Below are positions 50,001 through 62,193 of a DNA stretch of 64,000 bases, one piece after another. A program made the translations under genes and the position numbers. The notes beneath the pieces are model-generated. The model was not told where the DNA came from. It saw only the letters and a program-made list of their open reading frames with translations, and did no database searches. Each line of letters starts with the position of its first letter. Position 1 is the first letter of the stretch. The DNA comes from Coccinella septempunctata (Eukaryota; Arthropoda; Insecta; Coleoptera; Coccinellidae): assembly GCF_907165205.1 (NCBI RefSeq), contig NC_058198.1, forward strand, positions 1,825,501-1,889,500. The letters are read 5' to 3'.

Positions 50001-53000
50001 TCCTGAAACAAAAAAACGATATATATCAGTGAGGGAATATAAAAAAAAATCAAGATGTAGATATATGGAAGAATTGAGACATGTATCATTACCTGAAATA
50101 TCCTAATGTGATCCATGAACTGTACAACCCTATCGGCACACATCGGGGATGCGTGTAGTCCAGCGGCAGCGATCAGTGGCGCAACATGAAGGGGCATCGA
50201 ACACTGACTGGCATTTAACACAAACAGTTCAGACCAGACTAACCTCAGCAGGGCCACCTGATCGGTTACTTGTAGATCTGGAAAGAATGGTATATTCCGA
50301 GCCCACTCAACCGCGGAAAACAGCAACCTCGCCGCTAATTCACAAATATTGTCGATACCCATAATATTGTTCGCTTGTATACACTGCCCATACCTACTCG
50401 TGGGGTATGGTTCTGCACGTAGCAACAAGGATATGTAACTACTGAGGTATGTGTGATTGCTTAAAGACGTTGTTACTGAGTCTGTCGAGTTCAAGAACTG
50501 ATTAGAAAGTCCAGGAAGCGCTGGCTGAGAAGGAGGTACTCTTCCTCGTTGGACGGCTGGAACAAAGTTTTTGGATTTAGATTTAACAGGTGCAATTTTG
50601 CAGCACAAGGTGATTCGGAAATTTCCAGCACCAGAATATGTGGTCTTTGTCTAATGATCTCCTGTCCAAAAACACATATTAAGGGTGCTATAACCCTCAA
50701 AATCTGCCTAGCTATAATCATTTTAACATTTTAAGGGTTATTCCTTCATATTTCTGATTCACCTTGTATATTTCATCGTTTGCTCGAGCACCAGTGTGTC
50801 TCAGCTAACAGTTTCACACTTTCTGCTCATGATAAGTATTGAATAAAAGTATTTCTTCTACAATTGACCCTATCGACACAAAGTTTTAGAGTTCAATCAA
50901 GAAAATAAACGTGCTGTAAAAGAATTGACGAGAATACTGACAAAAAACAATTGTATAGTGAAAATATCCAGATTTCCCTTCATTTCTTGAAACAATGTAT
51001 CATTTTAAGGGAGGCTTTTGAGCCACATGACTCATCCTCTTCTTGGGTAGCTACTGATTTACAGAATTGTTTCTTCTTCAAAGCCAATAAGCTGGATCTA
51101 AGATAATACCACAAAGCCAGTCATCTATGACTTGTTTGTCATGCTCTGCTCATCTTCTAGCCTTTTTCGTGGTAATTACTTTGCCTTTCACCGATTTTTT
51201 TTAGTAATTATCACATTTTCGATACTGGATGTCCAATCATCTTCTCAAATATTTCAACGTGGAAAGCAAGAGTTTTGTAAGTTTCTAAGCCCACTCTGCT
51301 TCGGTCAATTTTCGTGAGAATTCCATCAGTTATCATCGGAGGAGTCAGCCTGTACTGTAAGAGCGTTATGGACACTTGTATGCGCTATACCCATAACTCG
51401 GAAATAGATTGAAGAACAGGTTCTCAGGTGATACAAACTTCGGAATGTAGTTTTTTTGTGTGTCACACTTCATCTCGCAAGGTTTGTAGGTTATGAGCTA
51501 TAAGTTCACACTAAATGCAAATATACTTTTCGCAGTTAGATTCACGATAACCATTGCGTCAAAAGCGAAATATCAGGCAGTGGCTGAATTTTTTTGCATA
51601 GGGAAATAGGGTGTGGAATCTGTTCTAAGGATCTTGATTTATCGGGTCGAATCAGTTCTCCACCATTCGACGGTCTAAGGTTTTCGGTACAACCCTAATG
51701 CCGTTATCTAAAATAACATCATACCCTTATAATTGAGGGGAGGTGTTGAAGGGCATTGTGGCAGGTATTTAATCCGTACTAAAACTCGAATTGTACTCCC
51801 TACAAACCTGATCCTTCGGTGGTTTGGGGAGTTTTTGAGTTATAACGTCATGCGAGAGACAAGTCTCGGATTTCTCAGTTCAGAAACCATTTTTCACAGT
51901 TATATTTCGTGAGAAATACGATTTCTAGGTAATGAGGGGTGAAACATCGGTGATAATTAATTTTCTTCATGGACATATATTCATCCTGTGAAGAAATGTG
52001 ATAGTTTTGAGCAGAATTTGTTCATAAACTCGAAATTCATCTTCAATTTGTTTTATTTCATCCTTTTGCCTTCATTCGTGTTATGATCTCAATTTTTTTT
52101 CGTGTGGTTGCTTCATTTTGTTGGTCTCATCATTGGTGGGTCAACAATCTCCAAATTTGGAGATATTAATCAGAATTTCGCTATAAAATCTGTTTAGAAG
52201 TATCCAATGATACTCAAGTAATTGAAACAAGCTCAAAACTGGCGTAATAAAATTTGTTCTTTTTATGTTGATAATATCTTATCTTGTGTTCAGTTCAGGA
52301 CTTGGCTGGTTCTTTGATGGTATACTACGGTGTTGGTCGCGTCAGCTTACTGTATGGTTAGAGGGGTCAGGGTCAGAAAAGGTCATTTCCCACGATAAAC
52401 GTTCTCTTCGCAGCAAGTAAAGGCTAACTTGGATTCATATAATTCTCTAAGAGCAATACTGGTCGCACATACCCTATCGGTACATATTTGTGGGCGGAGA
52501 ATCGCTTTTTGAACAAAAAAGTTAATTTATTTCGTGAAATATTCTGATTTTTGAGGTTCTACGAACTTAAAAATAGTTATAATGACGGAAAGAGCAAATA
52601 TAATATATTTCGAGTGTCTTCGGGGACAGAAATATGTATAGTTAGTTTAATATTAATAGTTTTTCGATGAACTACAAAGTATTATGAATAAAAAGGTCTT
52701 TGGAGAATCGAATAGCAATCAATGTTAATTCAAACGTCAAATATGATATAAATGATGCCAGACAGGCGTACAATTTGATTAATGATCAGCTTCTTTAGAC
52801 CATTGACCTCTTTAACAGGCTAAGCCAGAAAAAAGTCCGATGCATGGGGTAAAAATGTATATGTAGAAAAAATCTTTACCTTCAATGTTTCATAAAGGTA
52901 CTTCGACTATTTATCTTGAAAACTCGTTGCTATTTTTCGAAAAACTCAACATGTTCAGCCCTGATTCGAAAACTCCTCACCCAGTTACCTCAAATAAGCA

Positions 53001-56000
53001 TAAAATCCACTTATTAGCGAGTTTTAAACGCGAGGCGCCTGTGGAATTACTCAATTTGGGAAAAATAACGATAGAAGACATCCTTGACCTGATCTTCGAT
53101 ACTCTCCTGCAGTTGCGTGGGCGTTTCTGAATGTAAAATGACGTCTATAAATTTTTAGTAGCGAAACAAACTCGTTTAGAATTTGGTACGGAGAAAGTAT
53201 ACAGAATGTCAAGATGAACAAATGAATAACCAAGGACCTGTTTCCTGTTCGATCGGCGAGATTAACTGACTGAAGAAATTGTCGTCGATTTAAATCGAGG
53301 GAAATTTCAGTTATTGAAATCCGGAGGAATTCAGTTACAGAGACTTCAACGATTGATTAAGCCATGAGCAGAGTCTTAGTTTCAAATATATATTCAAGAG
53401 AGGCACTTTCACAATAAGCCACGTGATGGGGATTCAATATTTGGTGGCACTAATTTCTGGACTCCTTTTTTACAATAGGTGGAATGTTTCACCCTTCTGG
53501 AAGATCGAGTTACTACTATTGACTTGTTTATGGTAATAGATAATGCAGAACCCGAAAAAAATGATACGAAATTCGAGAATCTTTCCTGGGCTTCTCAATA
53601 ACAGAACGAAAATATTCAATTACAGAAAATTCAAAAGATTAAGGATCGTATGGAGAAATAAATCCTTGGGTTGGTGAGGATAAACAAAGAACCCTCAAGG
53701 AAGGGGGGAATTATGGTGTGTCCATTTAACAAGAGCGAAGATTACATATACATACTTTCACATAAGGCACGGTCAGGTAGTAAAGGAACAAGTTTTAGGG
53801 GTTCGCGATGCCAACGGATAGGTGACCAATGTCCAGTAGGATTTTATGCTAATGCGATCACGTCCAGGGGGACGAATATTTAAATGGGCCTTTCTTCTTC
53901 CGTGGGAACGAAAATATTGCAACCTGTATTGCACAGCCGTTACGTTTATGCGTGTTTACCTTATGCAATACCAAAAGTTCCTATACCCACCATCTGATAC
54001 CTAAGCCGATCTCTAATCGCGTAGAAAAACCATATATAATCCGGAATTAACGACTTTTGACCCAAACGGAACAGAAGCAATTTGTTGATCCTCTTTCTCA
54101 TTCGCTTATCAGGAAATTTAATTTGTGCTGGAGTTTAACCAGGAACGAAAGACGCATTCAATTTATGCCCCACGAAGATAAGCATTCATAATTTATCCCT
54201 CTTCGTTTCTCTAAACACTCAAAATCACACATGTTCATTACCCATACACATATAGTCCACATATACATCGAAGGATACGTATTTGCATCAGATTTTTTCA
54301 GGTGGAAATGTCAGTGTTATCCTAAAGAATTGGAAGTGTTTTTGGAAGATTCTTGGAGCCAACTTGAGCATGTGTTAGAAGCCATTCAACAAGCAGCAAT
54401 TTCACATTCGAAACATATCTATGTGGAGTCAGTGAAGTAATTATTCAGCGCATGCACCGCATTGTAATCCCTTTTGGAAAACTGTCTTTGTTCGCCTTGG
54501 ACTAAATATGTCCATTATTCGTGGTATCGTTGCAAAATGGCCAGACTATACACACAACTTGCCATTGTATTTCATTTTCGTTCTGAATTGAGACCCCTAT
54601 ACCACGCCGCCCCCAACCAACTCCATTTTCCTGTTTGGAAACAACCTGGGAGATAAGAGTGAGCCACTACCGGAAACAGACTTGGCCCACGTTTCGAAAA
54701 TCTGAGTTTCCACTGGTCGCGTCCGTCATTCTGACCTATGTGTGGCTGCGATTATTCGAAATTTATTCTAGGTATCGTTGTTGGAATTTATATTCCAGGA
54801 TAATGAAGGCTTCATGAACAACTGATAGGGATTGAGCTTAGGTACATTCACACTATGATTGATTTTGAATATTCTCAGATACATTTACTTTTATCGAGGA
54901 AAAACAAAGAGAATTATATCATTCTGAAGAATTTACAGCTAAGGGGTTGATCTTAATTGAAGAAGATGAATTGCTATATAATTGGGTCTCAGAAATTGAA
55001 GAATATTTGTTCTTTGTATCACAAGAATTGGTTTGTGCTTGAATCTTTTTTTTCATCATTTTTTTACAACATAATATATTTCGTCATTGCCAAAAATTAT
55101 GGGATTCATCAACTGCTCGTTTCAGAGCATCGAATCACAATAAATCAAAGGCTCGTTAAAAAATAGAAAACCCATAAGAACTAAATCTCCAAGGATCTCA
55201 GGTTTCCGATGCCAGTTCTTTCTTTAGAAGCTCATAAAAGCTTGTAAGTGAAAAATTAAAAGTAACAGAGCCAATTTAACGCTACGAGCTAGCTCTCATA
55301 ACGTAACACTGAAAGTATCGTATTACTTTGCGGCGATTCTAACTAATATGTCGACTAATGTAGCTGTCAATATTCAGGAATTATTTGTTTGACTTCTTGT
55401 GGAACGAAGGAGCTGACGTCATTCATAACCGAAAAAGAAACTTAGAATGGTTCGGTTTTATTGGAAATGATACGAGATTAAGGGTTCACCCACACCTGCT
55501 TTGTGAATGGATTCACATAGGGGAAAAGAAACTGAAGAAATGACCTAGATATATTCTTCAAATCTCATTATTTCCTATCATGAACGAGAAAAAGTATCAG
55601 GACGTGCCCGTGTGTGTCCAATTGCAGGCCCTTCGTACTGGCTTACGAAGGTACAGAGACCATTATTCAGCCTTTGCTCACCTTTAAACTCTACGTCATT
55701 CTATAATAATTCATTCCGATGTTTCACAGTAAACACGTTCGTATAGATAGCAACAAAGGAAATTTGAATTCAATATATCTCAACAATGGAACCATGGAAG
55801 AAGGACAATACGTTGGGAATATTTTTGATAAGCCTCAAGAGATTTACGAAAATAGCGTCTTTCTGGCACATCTTTAAGTATTCGGAATCCTTACTCAAGA
55901 ATTTCCATTAATTTTTAATACCTCCCTGATTATTGACGTATGTGAGGAGGTGAATCATTGGCTTATTTCTTCAATTGGAATCCATATGCATGAACATGTG

Positions 56001-59000
56001 TCAGCTGAGGTCGATGAATTTTCGAGATTCAATACTAGAAGCGTTAGTGTGAAAATATGGAATCAGTTAAAAATTTCTCAAGACCAAATGGATGCACCGA
56101 GGTTGATGAAATTCAGAGATATAATACTAGAAAAGTTACTCTTTCGGAATATGTGTCATCTTCAGCTCTATGATGATTTTTCTGAGAGCTACGCTGGTTG
56201 AAAGTTGACTTTAGAAAAATTTGCTTATACTCGGAGGTTTTTCGTTTCCATCTTCCTAGATGCTGTAATGGGGATGATTTGTTTCAATGAATGGAAAAAA
56301 GGGATAATCCACGTTATGCCGAAGCTGACAATTGAATCAATTGATATATCCTATTGATAATCAATAGGTTATTTTAGCTCAATTTTGGAGTGGTCGCTGA
56401 CGATCAAAAGATCAATTTCCCCTTGTGTTTAGGTATGCAGATCGACAATGACAATGGTTCGGATCTATTCTTATATTGCGGTAGGGTGAGGCAGGTAAGG
56501 TATAGGGAAATAATGTCTGGCAAGTGTACCAGAGGCAGATAGTTATGTTTTGTTAAATATCTGGTGGCACAAAGGGCGAATTGCACGGTTGGTAGAGCCT
56601 GGATATTTTCCCATATCGACTGCACCATTAATCTCAAGTCGCCGTTAATGTATGCAAGCGGTAAACGATCTTTTAGGTACGGGCTCGGCTTTGTTGGACC
56701 TTACGGTCAAGTATTTGTATATTAAACCGATCAATCATCCACAAGAATAGGGCCCCGTCCGTTTTACGCTGGCTTATACATACATGACTTCGGAATATTT
56801 CCATACAGGGAAAAGAAAGAACCCTCCACGCCAAACCTCACGAGTATGGACACCTTATTTTCATGGAAATGACCGTAAGTGGGGAAACTCTAACGGCCAT
56901 AGCAGTTTGCTCACGAGAAAAGGATTTGTGACGTCTCGAACAGAAAATCTACATCAGTCTGTCCACAAAAAACGAACATTTCATTCATTATTAGAATTAC
57001 TTCGAAATTTCTCGAATTATTGGCTAGTATCAATACGAGTTCCTGCCTCTTGAAAAATAGAGGAAAACTGATTACAACTCCTGATACAGAACGTCCAGAG
57101 AAAATTCATATATCCGAGATATATTCATCTTATTCTTGATCTTCATGAATTAATTAGTTGACCGTCATTCCTATAGAGAGTATTATAGAAGCTGCATAAA
57201 TTATGCCCCCCAATTCGGCGGAGGCTGACTCCGGACCTGTTCGGGCTATTATAAGATGAAAGTGAGAATGTTTTTTAACCACAGCAGAAAAGATCTGCGT
57301 GTGCCCATTGTATAGACAATAAAACAGATCGGAGGTTACCTGCAGCTGTGTCTAATAGAGAATAAACGAGATGAAGGCACGGGTTTAAGGCCCCTTCTCA
57401 CCTGTTGCGAAAGCAGCGAAAACAATATATTTTCATTTTTTGACCTGCTCTCACGATGGTCCTTGTTTTGACTCCTAACCCGATGAATGGGAGCGCTTAG
57501 GTGTTGACAACATAGTAAAGATACCAAAGGGAGATAAACTGATTTCCATAATGAATATCAATACTGTTTTAATCATCTACAATGAGCAAAACAATTCGGG
57601 CCAGCAAGTATATCCGAAGAGTTTCATAGAATAAAATATTTACCTTCTCTTCTCATCCCCATTTTCATGCATTTCTTGAGACGGCAATATTGACACTGAT
57701 TGCGGTGGTGTTGATCTATTGGACAATTTCTGCTACCTCTACAGGAATAGGTTAAATTTCTACGTACGCTCCTTTTGAAGAACGATTTGCAACCTGGAAC
57801 AAAGGATTGAGGCATGAAATCAAAAAGATACATACAATATATGCATTCGTTGAAAAGCATTATGGATAGTTTCAGGACTTCCTGAGCGAACAAGTTTTGT
57901 AGCATAAACCATGGTTGACGAAAAATAAGTGTTGGAGGCTTTCAAGATTAAAACTCAACTGATACAAATCGTTGGACTATGATTTATGGTACATAATGAA
58001 CTGGCTTGCTCTGTACCGAGTTCCAGTAATTACTTTGAGGAAAATAATTAATCATGCGCGAGATATGTTCAACTTTCCACGTACACGGCTGAATAGCCAT
58101 AGTTACCAATAAAATACCAATATGGGTATCTGATGTACTTCCGCGTTTGAACATTGAACATTAAAATGATAGAACTCGAGATTACAGCACAGCATTTATT
58201 AGTTATCAGAGGCAATATTGCACAGCCAACATCTATAAACCATTTTCGCTCAAAGCTTCTTCAGGCTTGCACAAGGGTTTCTCGTGTCATTATTTTCGAT
58301 CACATTATTCCATCCATTTTAATATGGTTCTGACAAAAGTGGACTCTGCTTTAACTGTCAATGAATGATTACATTGATATGAATTATTCGATGTATTTCA
58401 CGAGGTAAAATGAACTGACGTGTTTCAATTGTGCATCAAGACATTCGTTGGCTATAAGAATACCAGAATATGTTTTAATACTAGCTATAGATAATCAGTG
58501 AAAGGTTAAAAATCACTTGATCACAGGAAAACGAGGAAACTGTGAGCAAACTATTTGTGATGCACTTGGATAGTGGGTCAGGGTTGACTATGAAAGATTG
58601 CAATCAGTAATCAGTAAATTTTCTATACAATTTTTTGGGAAACACAACGAAAAATAGCGAAAAAAAAGAAAATACAAATCAAGTTAGTTATTGGTCATCC
58701 CCAGTCCAAATTTATATTTATATTTTTCTGATAGGAATAAAAAAATGGTGGTGAGAAAATTATAAAATGAAATTCAAGGATATGAATTTTTCCGAATGCT
58801 CGATATGCGAGCGCGTAAAAAAGGAAGAAAATCAGTTCGACTTAATTCCATTCAATTTATAGAACCCTATAGATTAGAAGGTTAAAAATAAAACCGGAAT
58901 CGACGTTAATCTAGTGACTATCAACGTGAAAGAGAAATTATATGGTTCTACTTAAATTACGCTGATCCAGCATTAGTATTTCGCCAGCCCCTAACTTCAA

Positions 59001-60553
59001 AACGACAAATTCTCAATCTCATACATCACCGGAAAATACAAGGGGGAACCCACAATAAGTCACTTCTTCCTTCTCGTATAATTTATTTCGTTGGAGTTTG
59101 GGCGGTAAAAAACCTATTACTGTAGTATATCGCTATTTTAGTTATGTTGAATTTTAAGGATGAGGAAGGAAGGCAGGGAAAGAAGGGGATTGCTGCCTTC
59201 CAGATAGACACAAGGGAATGAATAATCATCAGGAATGTTCCTTGTTCCTTCAAAGATTTAATTGGAAAAATTCGAAGTGTGATAAACTTGTTATATATCC
59301 CATATCAAGAACCAGAAATGAAGGTGTTAAAATTGACTGAAGGATTCCTAATTTCTCAGATAAAAAGTCTGATATTTTCACTCCTTGAAGGTGATTTTGA
59401 GAGACAGTCATTGAGTGAGAATGCATGCAAATGGGTCGTCACCAGCATTTTAGCGTTTTACGATGTTAGAAATTCCCCTTTATAGGGCACAATTTTTCTT
59501 ATCCTATCCCTTGAGGGCTGTGAAATCGTCACGGGAACGATGCTCGCGAACTTCCCTCAATTTTTTCACGATTCATCCTTGGATGAAGTGAGGGGACAAA
59601 GATGACACAAATCTCTTTCTCCACTGAAAACCGTAGAATTGGACGTCGCGGTTTGAGATAGGGTGACATTGGAGTATTTCAATTGCAAATCTTCGAACAA
59701 GAAGGGTTTCTCGAATGGGAAAGTCTTCATGGATCGGATTTCAAAATGCTGGTAGGTCGGAAAGGAAAGAGCAGTACATCCTGTGTCCGAACTAAGGTAG
59801 AAAAAGCCTTTCTGAAGAATGATTTAGCTGGCTTTCATTTCCTTCGAAGGAAAAGATCGCAAGATATGCATATTATAGGTGAATTGGATAGATAGATATT
59901 TAGCGTTGCCTAAAAAATAACAAGGGTTAGCAAGATTGATAATTTGTTAGGGTTTGAAATGATTTGCTGATGCACTTAAGGAGATTTTGAGATGTAGGTT
60001 CTCTTGAAGAATCTCACAAGCTTGAGTAAGCATTTAATCATTAAAATATGAAATACATAGGTGAAAGATGTAGAGTTGAGGTATGTGAAGGGTAGGCAAT
60101 GGCTTTTTCAGTAGTTCCAAGGGATGACTAGGTATGAGGAAGGCACTTTCTGGAGTTTTCTCAGGATATGCTGGGTTGATTCCAGTTTTGGCAAGATTTG
60201 CTGAAGGGTTTTTGGTGGCATGGCTGGTGATATTTACCTTCACAAGTGAACTGGCCGTAGTGTTTTCCTGAACTTTTGTCGCCACATACAACGCACTCGA
60301 TATTTTGGTTTTTGATATCCGCGCTGGCCACACTGGTCTGCGAATTTTGGGAGGGTGTCTGGCATTTGACGAGGCCGAGATCGGAGGTCTCCAGTCCGAT
60401 AGGGTTGAGACCCTGGGCTGTCGGCGGCGGCGGCAAAGTGTTCAGGTTGGTCGCCGAAGGAAGAGCATTCAATCCATTTGGTATAGAGTTAAGACCCGTC
60501 TGGATGGGATTGACCAAGGAGGATTCGCGCCACGAGCTGGCTACCAGAGCCAT
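38013..60553 (-). CDS. svp: Seven-up, COUP-TF class orphan nuclear receptor
   Basis: Nuclear receptor (NR2F) that controls neuroblast temporal identity, photoreceptor fate and heart or fat-body development; it binds AGGTCA direct repeats. Exons, 5' to 3': 60238-60553, 57644-57793, 50093-50556, 49921-50002, 38013-38278, giving 425 aa in phase. Seen: the start MALVASSWRESSLVNPIQ; DNA-binding domain split by an intron inside the P-box (ECVVCGDKSSGKHYGQFTCE then GCKSFFKRSVRRNLTYSC; second finger NCPIDQHHRNQCQYCRLKKC); VQRGRVPPSQPALPGL; ligand-binding domain ([80 protein letters not shown]); and the C-terminus MLLSGSSFSWPYM. This is near-identical to seven-up as known in flies. Introns of 11.6 kb, 7.1 kb and 2.4 kb hold repeats. 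A longer N-terminus from other first exons is possible. GTG at 60571 is in frame, but ATG at 60553 is the first Met codon. Confidence 0.97.
38279..42624. other. Seven-up last intron, 3' part
   Basis: This is intron sequence between the last two seven-up exons. It has no recognisable gene, RNA or complete transposon. A GC-richer patch lies at 39160-39260 (AGGGGGTGGCGACGCCACT). Open frames here are short and unlike known proteins. Confidence 0.55.
42625..43314. mobile_element. Non-autonomous DNA transposon with about 65-bp terminal inverted repeats
   Basis: The left end TATACAGGGCGAGTCTTTGA, leading to CAACAGTAGATTCTTGAGGT, is matched in reverse by the right end, where ACCTCAAGAATCTACTGTTA leads to AGGCTCACCCTCTATA. 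Arms are about 60-65 bases with a few differences, and the total is about 690 bp. The inside has no transposase frame. It lies in the last seven-up intron. The TATACAGGG terminus resembles the MITE in the SK intron, but the inner sequences differ. Confidence 0.8.
43315..44835. other. Seven-up intron sequence of mixed composition
   Basis: This 1.5 kb has higher GC than its surroundings around 43550-44000, with short open frames on both strands. I recognise no protein, RNA or transposon ends. It could be decayed mobile-element sequence. Confidence 0.45.
44840..46175 (+). repeat. Protein-like tandem repeat, 111-bp dimers in a 333-bp higher-order array
   Basis: A 57-bp subunit (encoding GMKKRFTFSDDTDNDTLES) alternates with a 54-bp subunit (GIKKGFTFSETENDALES), which lacks one codon. 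Together they make a 111-bp dimer; about 24 subunits fit. Three dimer variants (ending ELGIKK.., ESGIKR.., then RMKK..GETE) occur twice in the same order: CTGGAATTAGG is at 44988 and again at 45321, exactly 333 bp apart. A plus-strand frame is open at 44889-45809 (306 codons), stops once at TAA, and resumes at 45831-46280 (149 codons). The peptide would be highly charged and disordered, with no domain I know. It lies in the last intron of seven-up, on the opposite strand. It may be a decaying coding repeat, or a satellite that is open by composition. Confidence 0.85.
46176..47409. other. Seven-up intron between the repeat array and mariner
   Basis: This 1.2 kb contains a GC-rich patch around 46720-46870 with G and C runs (GGGGGGAACGCAAGGGGGCC). 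No gene, RNA or transposon end is recognised. Confidence 0.45.
47410..48308 (+). mobile_element. Defective mariner-family transposon
   Basis: DD34D mariner transposase, which cuts and pastes DNA at TA sites. The open frame 47434-48285 (283 codons) begins within the helix-turn-helix region (SYATVKNWTASFKRGKFSIE), so the first helix-turn-helix and the 5' terminal repeat are missing. Seen: RSGRP linker; first catalytic Asp in VTMDGTW (normally DE.W, here Glu to Gly); second in LLQDNALAL (normally DNAPAH); third in PDLAPSDYHL, with 34 residues between the last two. The C-terminus runs out after KGRKFSSNEYF, because 130 bp present in the copy at 62.2 kb are deleted here. The 3' end AAGAATTTTTCAATATATCC followed by TCGTA is preserved. 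It is inactive. It lies in the last seven-up intron on the opposite strand. Confidence 0.92.
48309..49920. other. Seven-up last intron, 5' part
   Basis: 1.6 kb of intron between mariner and seven-up exon 4, with no recognised gene or element. If intron 4 is retained, the seven-up frame continues to a stop at 49871. Confidence 0.55.
50557..56009. other. Seven-up intron 3, left part
   Basis: 5.5 kb of intron with only short open frames. No protein family, RNA gene or complete transposon is recognised. Regulatory elements are likely in such a developmental gene but cannot be picked out here. Confidence 0.5.
56010..56220 (-). repeat. Diverged, inverted relative of the 172-bp satellite
   Basis: The stretch 56063-56200 matches the reverse complement of the satellite monomer nearly end to end. 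Matching landmarks in order are CTCAAGACC, GATGAAATTC, AGATATAATACTAGAA (array AGATTTATTACTAGAA), CTCTTTCGGAATATG (array CTCTTTCAGAATATG) and GATTTTTCTGAGAG. A second partial match (GATGAATTTTCGAGATTCAATACTAGAAG, shown here by its ends GATGAATTTTC and ATACTAGAAG) precedes it at 56013-56050. Identity is clearly lower than among array monomers. Confidence 0.7.
56221..57643. other. Seven-up intron 3, right part
   Basis: Intron sequence of 1.4 kb leading to the donor of the DNA-binding-domain exon. No gene or repeat is recognised. Confidence 0.5.
57794..60237. other. Seven-up intron 2 within the DNA-binding domain
   Basis: This 2.4-kb intron splits the glycine codon before CKSFFKR. It is AT-rich, with only short open frames and no recognised element. 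Confidence 0.6.
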
Positions 60554-62193
60554 GATTCGGCACTCACGCACTGCACATCACCGGCTAGGTCACCTGGGGC
60601 TCAGCAGTCACCGTCTTGAGCGGTTAGCACGTAGCCACAGACACGGAGGTTACAGGTCAATAGTTGGGCACACTCTGGTCTCTACTAGTGACCTTTTGAG
60701 CAGGATCTCGACACGACTTGGCCTGGGCGGTCCTGGGAGGGTCCTGGTTCACAGCCGGGTCACGATAGGCCACGGGGCGTGCCGTGGTGGGGAACGACGC
60801 CGAAAGAGGGGATGCTTTCACCACGTGCCTACCCGGAGTCACGTGGATTGTAAAACTTGAAAGCTCCCCCAACTCGAAGCTCACCGTATTCGATTCTAGG
60901 AATAGATGAGCCTGTTCTCACGCACTAAACTCTATCGGCCTTCCGGGTCTAACATTTTCTGGCCCGCCATGCTACGCGCGCCTCGACAGTGAATACAGAG
61001 TTTCGTCATTATCACTTCATCAGTGCGAAAATACGGTTCGTGTGCGGACGCCTTAGGACCGACCGCGCGCCGACCACCGAATCCCCACCAGTCTATCCAC
61101 TATCGGTGGACATAAATAGACGGATACCACACTGGGAGCATCTATTATATTCCATAGAGCTTTCGATTCAATCTTGCAGTCGAATGAGGATCATGATTCG
61201 CTGATACACCATTGCTGAACTGTTTCTTGAGTGACAAATGATGCTGCAGATGAAAAACGAACGGGAAATAACTTGAGTGTCGCGGTATCCTTGCTACGAT
61301 GAGTTAGTTCAACGTACTCATTCCTTCTTAGAAGACTGAAAAATGAATTATGTAGGTGATTTCTAACCTTCAATCTGACGCAAATAATACGTAGAAAACA
61401 ACAGAATTGTTTTTAAGACATTTCAAAGAATAGCACCGAAAACAACCCTATTGCTTGGTCGTCGAAAGCTCGTTGCGCATTCACCAATTTGCAACCACAG
61501 CCACTCTCACTCCTCCGGTAAAATGCTCCCATTTATTCCCTATAATTCACATCTGAATATTGAAATACACTAAATTCTTGAATCATTCTTGTTAAAAACG
61601 AATAGTAAAGACTAAAATTTAAAAAAATTCCCCAATTTTTCCGGACGTTTCACGGAAAATAGGGGGCTATCGAATAGGTGATGATTAATCGGATATTGCG
61701 TTATCCTCCCCACTTCTAATATAACTTTAATGAACAAAGGGTAGTAACGGCTAAGAGGCGTGAATCCATTTCATACGCTACATGTGTTCCAAACAAGTGC
61801 GCTCACCATCACTTGGAAATCCCCCACTGAGTGCTCTGTAGTGTAGCATTCTTCAAGTATCGCCATAGAAACTCAATAAAGCATAACCACTGAAGTATTT
61901 GATATGAACAAATCGGATCGTGATATGCTTTCAGGGTCTGAATTTCCACTCTTGCATATATCTGGGAAGGGAAGGATGAAGCCACAAAAGGACGACTATA
62001 TTTGTCATTGCCTGCGAATACTTTCCACCCTATGATTCTCCTCAACAAATATCATTTTCAGAATGACTAATTATCGATATTCTGATCTACCTATACATTT
62101 AGTTTCACGAACGCGAAAGACGTTCTTAAATAGTGATTGAAATTTTCGAATCTGCTCGTTGAAATTAGTCTAAAATAGGGGTAGGTATATTGA
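60554..62193. promoter_or_regulatory. Seven-up 5' UTR and proximal upstream region
   Basis: Upstream of the seven-up start, 60554-61140 is GC- and CpG-rich compared with the rest of the window, which fits a 5' UTR and promoter of a developmental gene. Two CACGTG E-box palindromes lie at 60822-60827 and 60840-60845. The start site is not identified. The remainder, to 62193, is AT-rich and featureless. Confidence 0.5.

Noticed and set aside
53284..53800. Apparent local duplication (ATTCAGTTACAG and ATTCAATTACAG, with later similar words)
   Set aside because: Shared words are short and spaced differently; similarity is too weak to claim without alignment.
60276..60860. 194-codon plus-strand open frame over seven-up exon 1
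   Set aside because: It is antisense to a well-supported coding exon in GC-rich DNA and has no recognisable domain.
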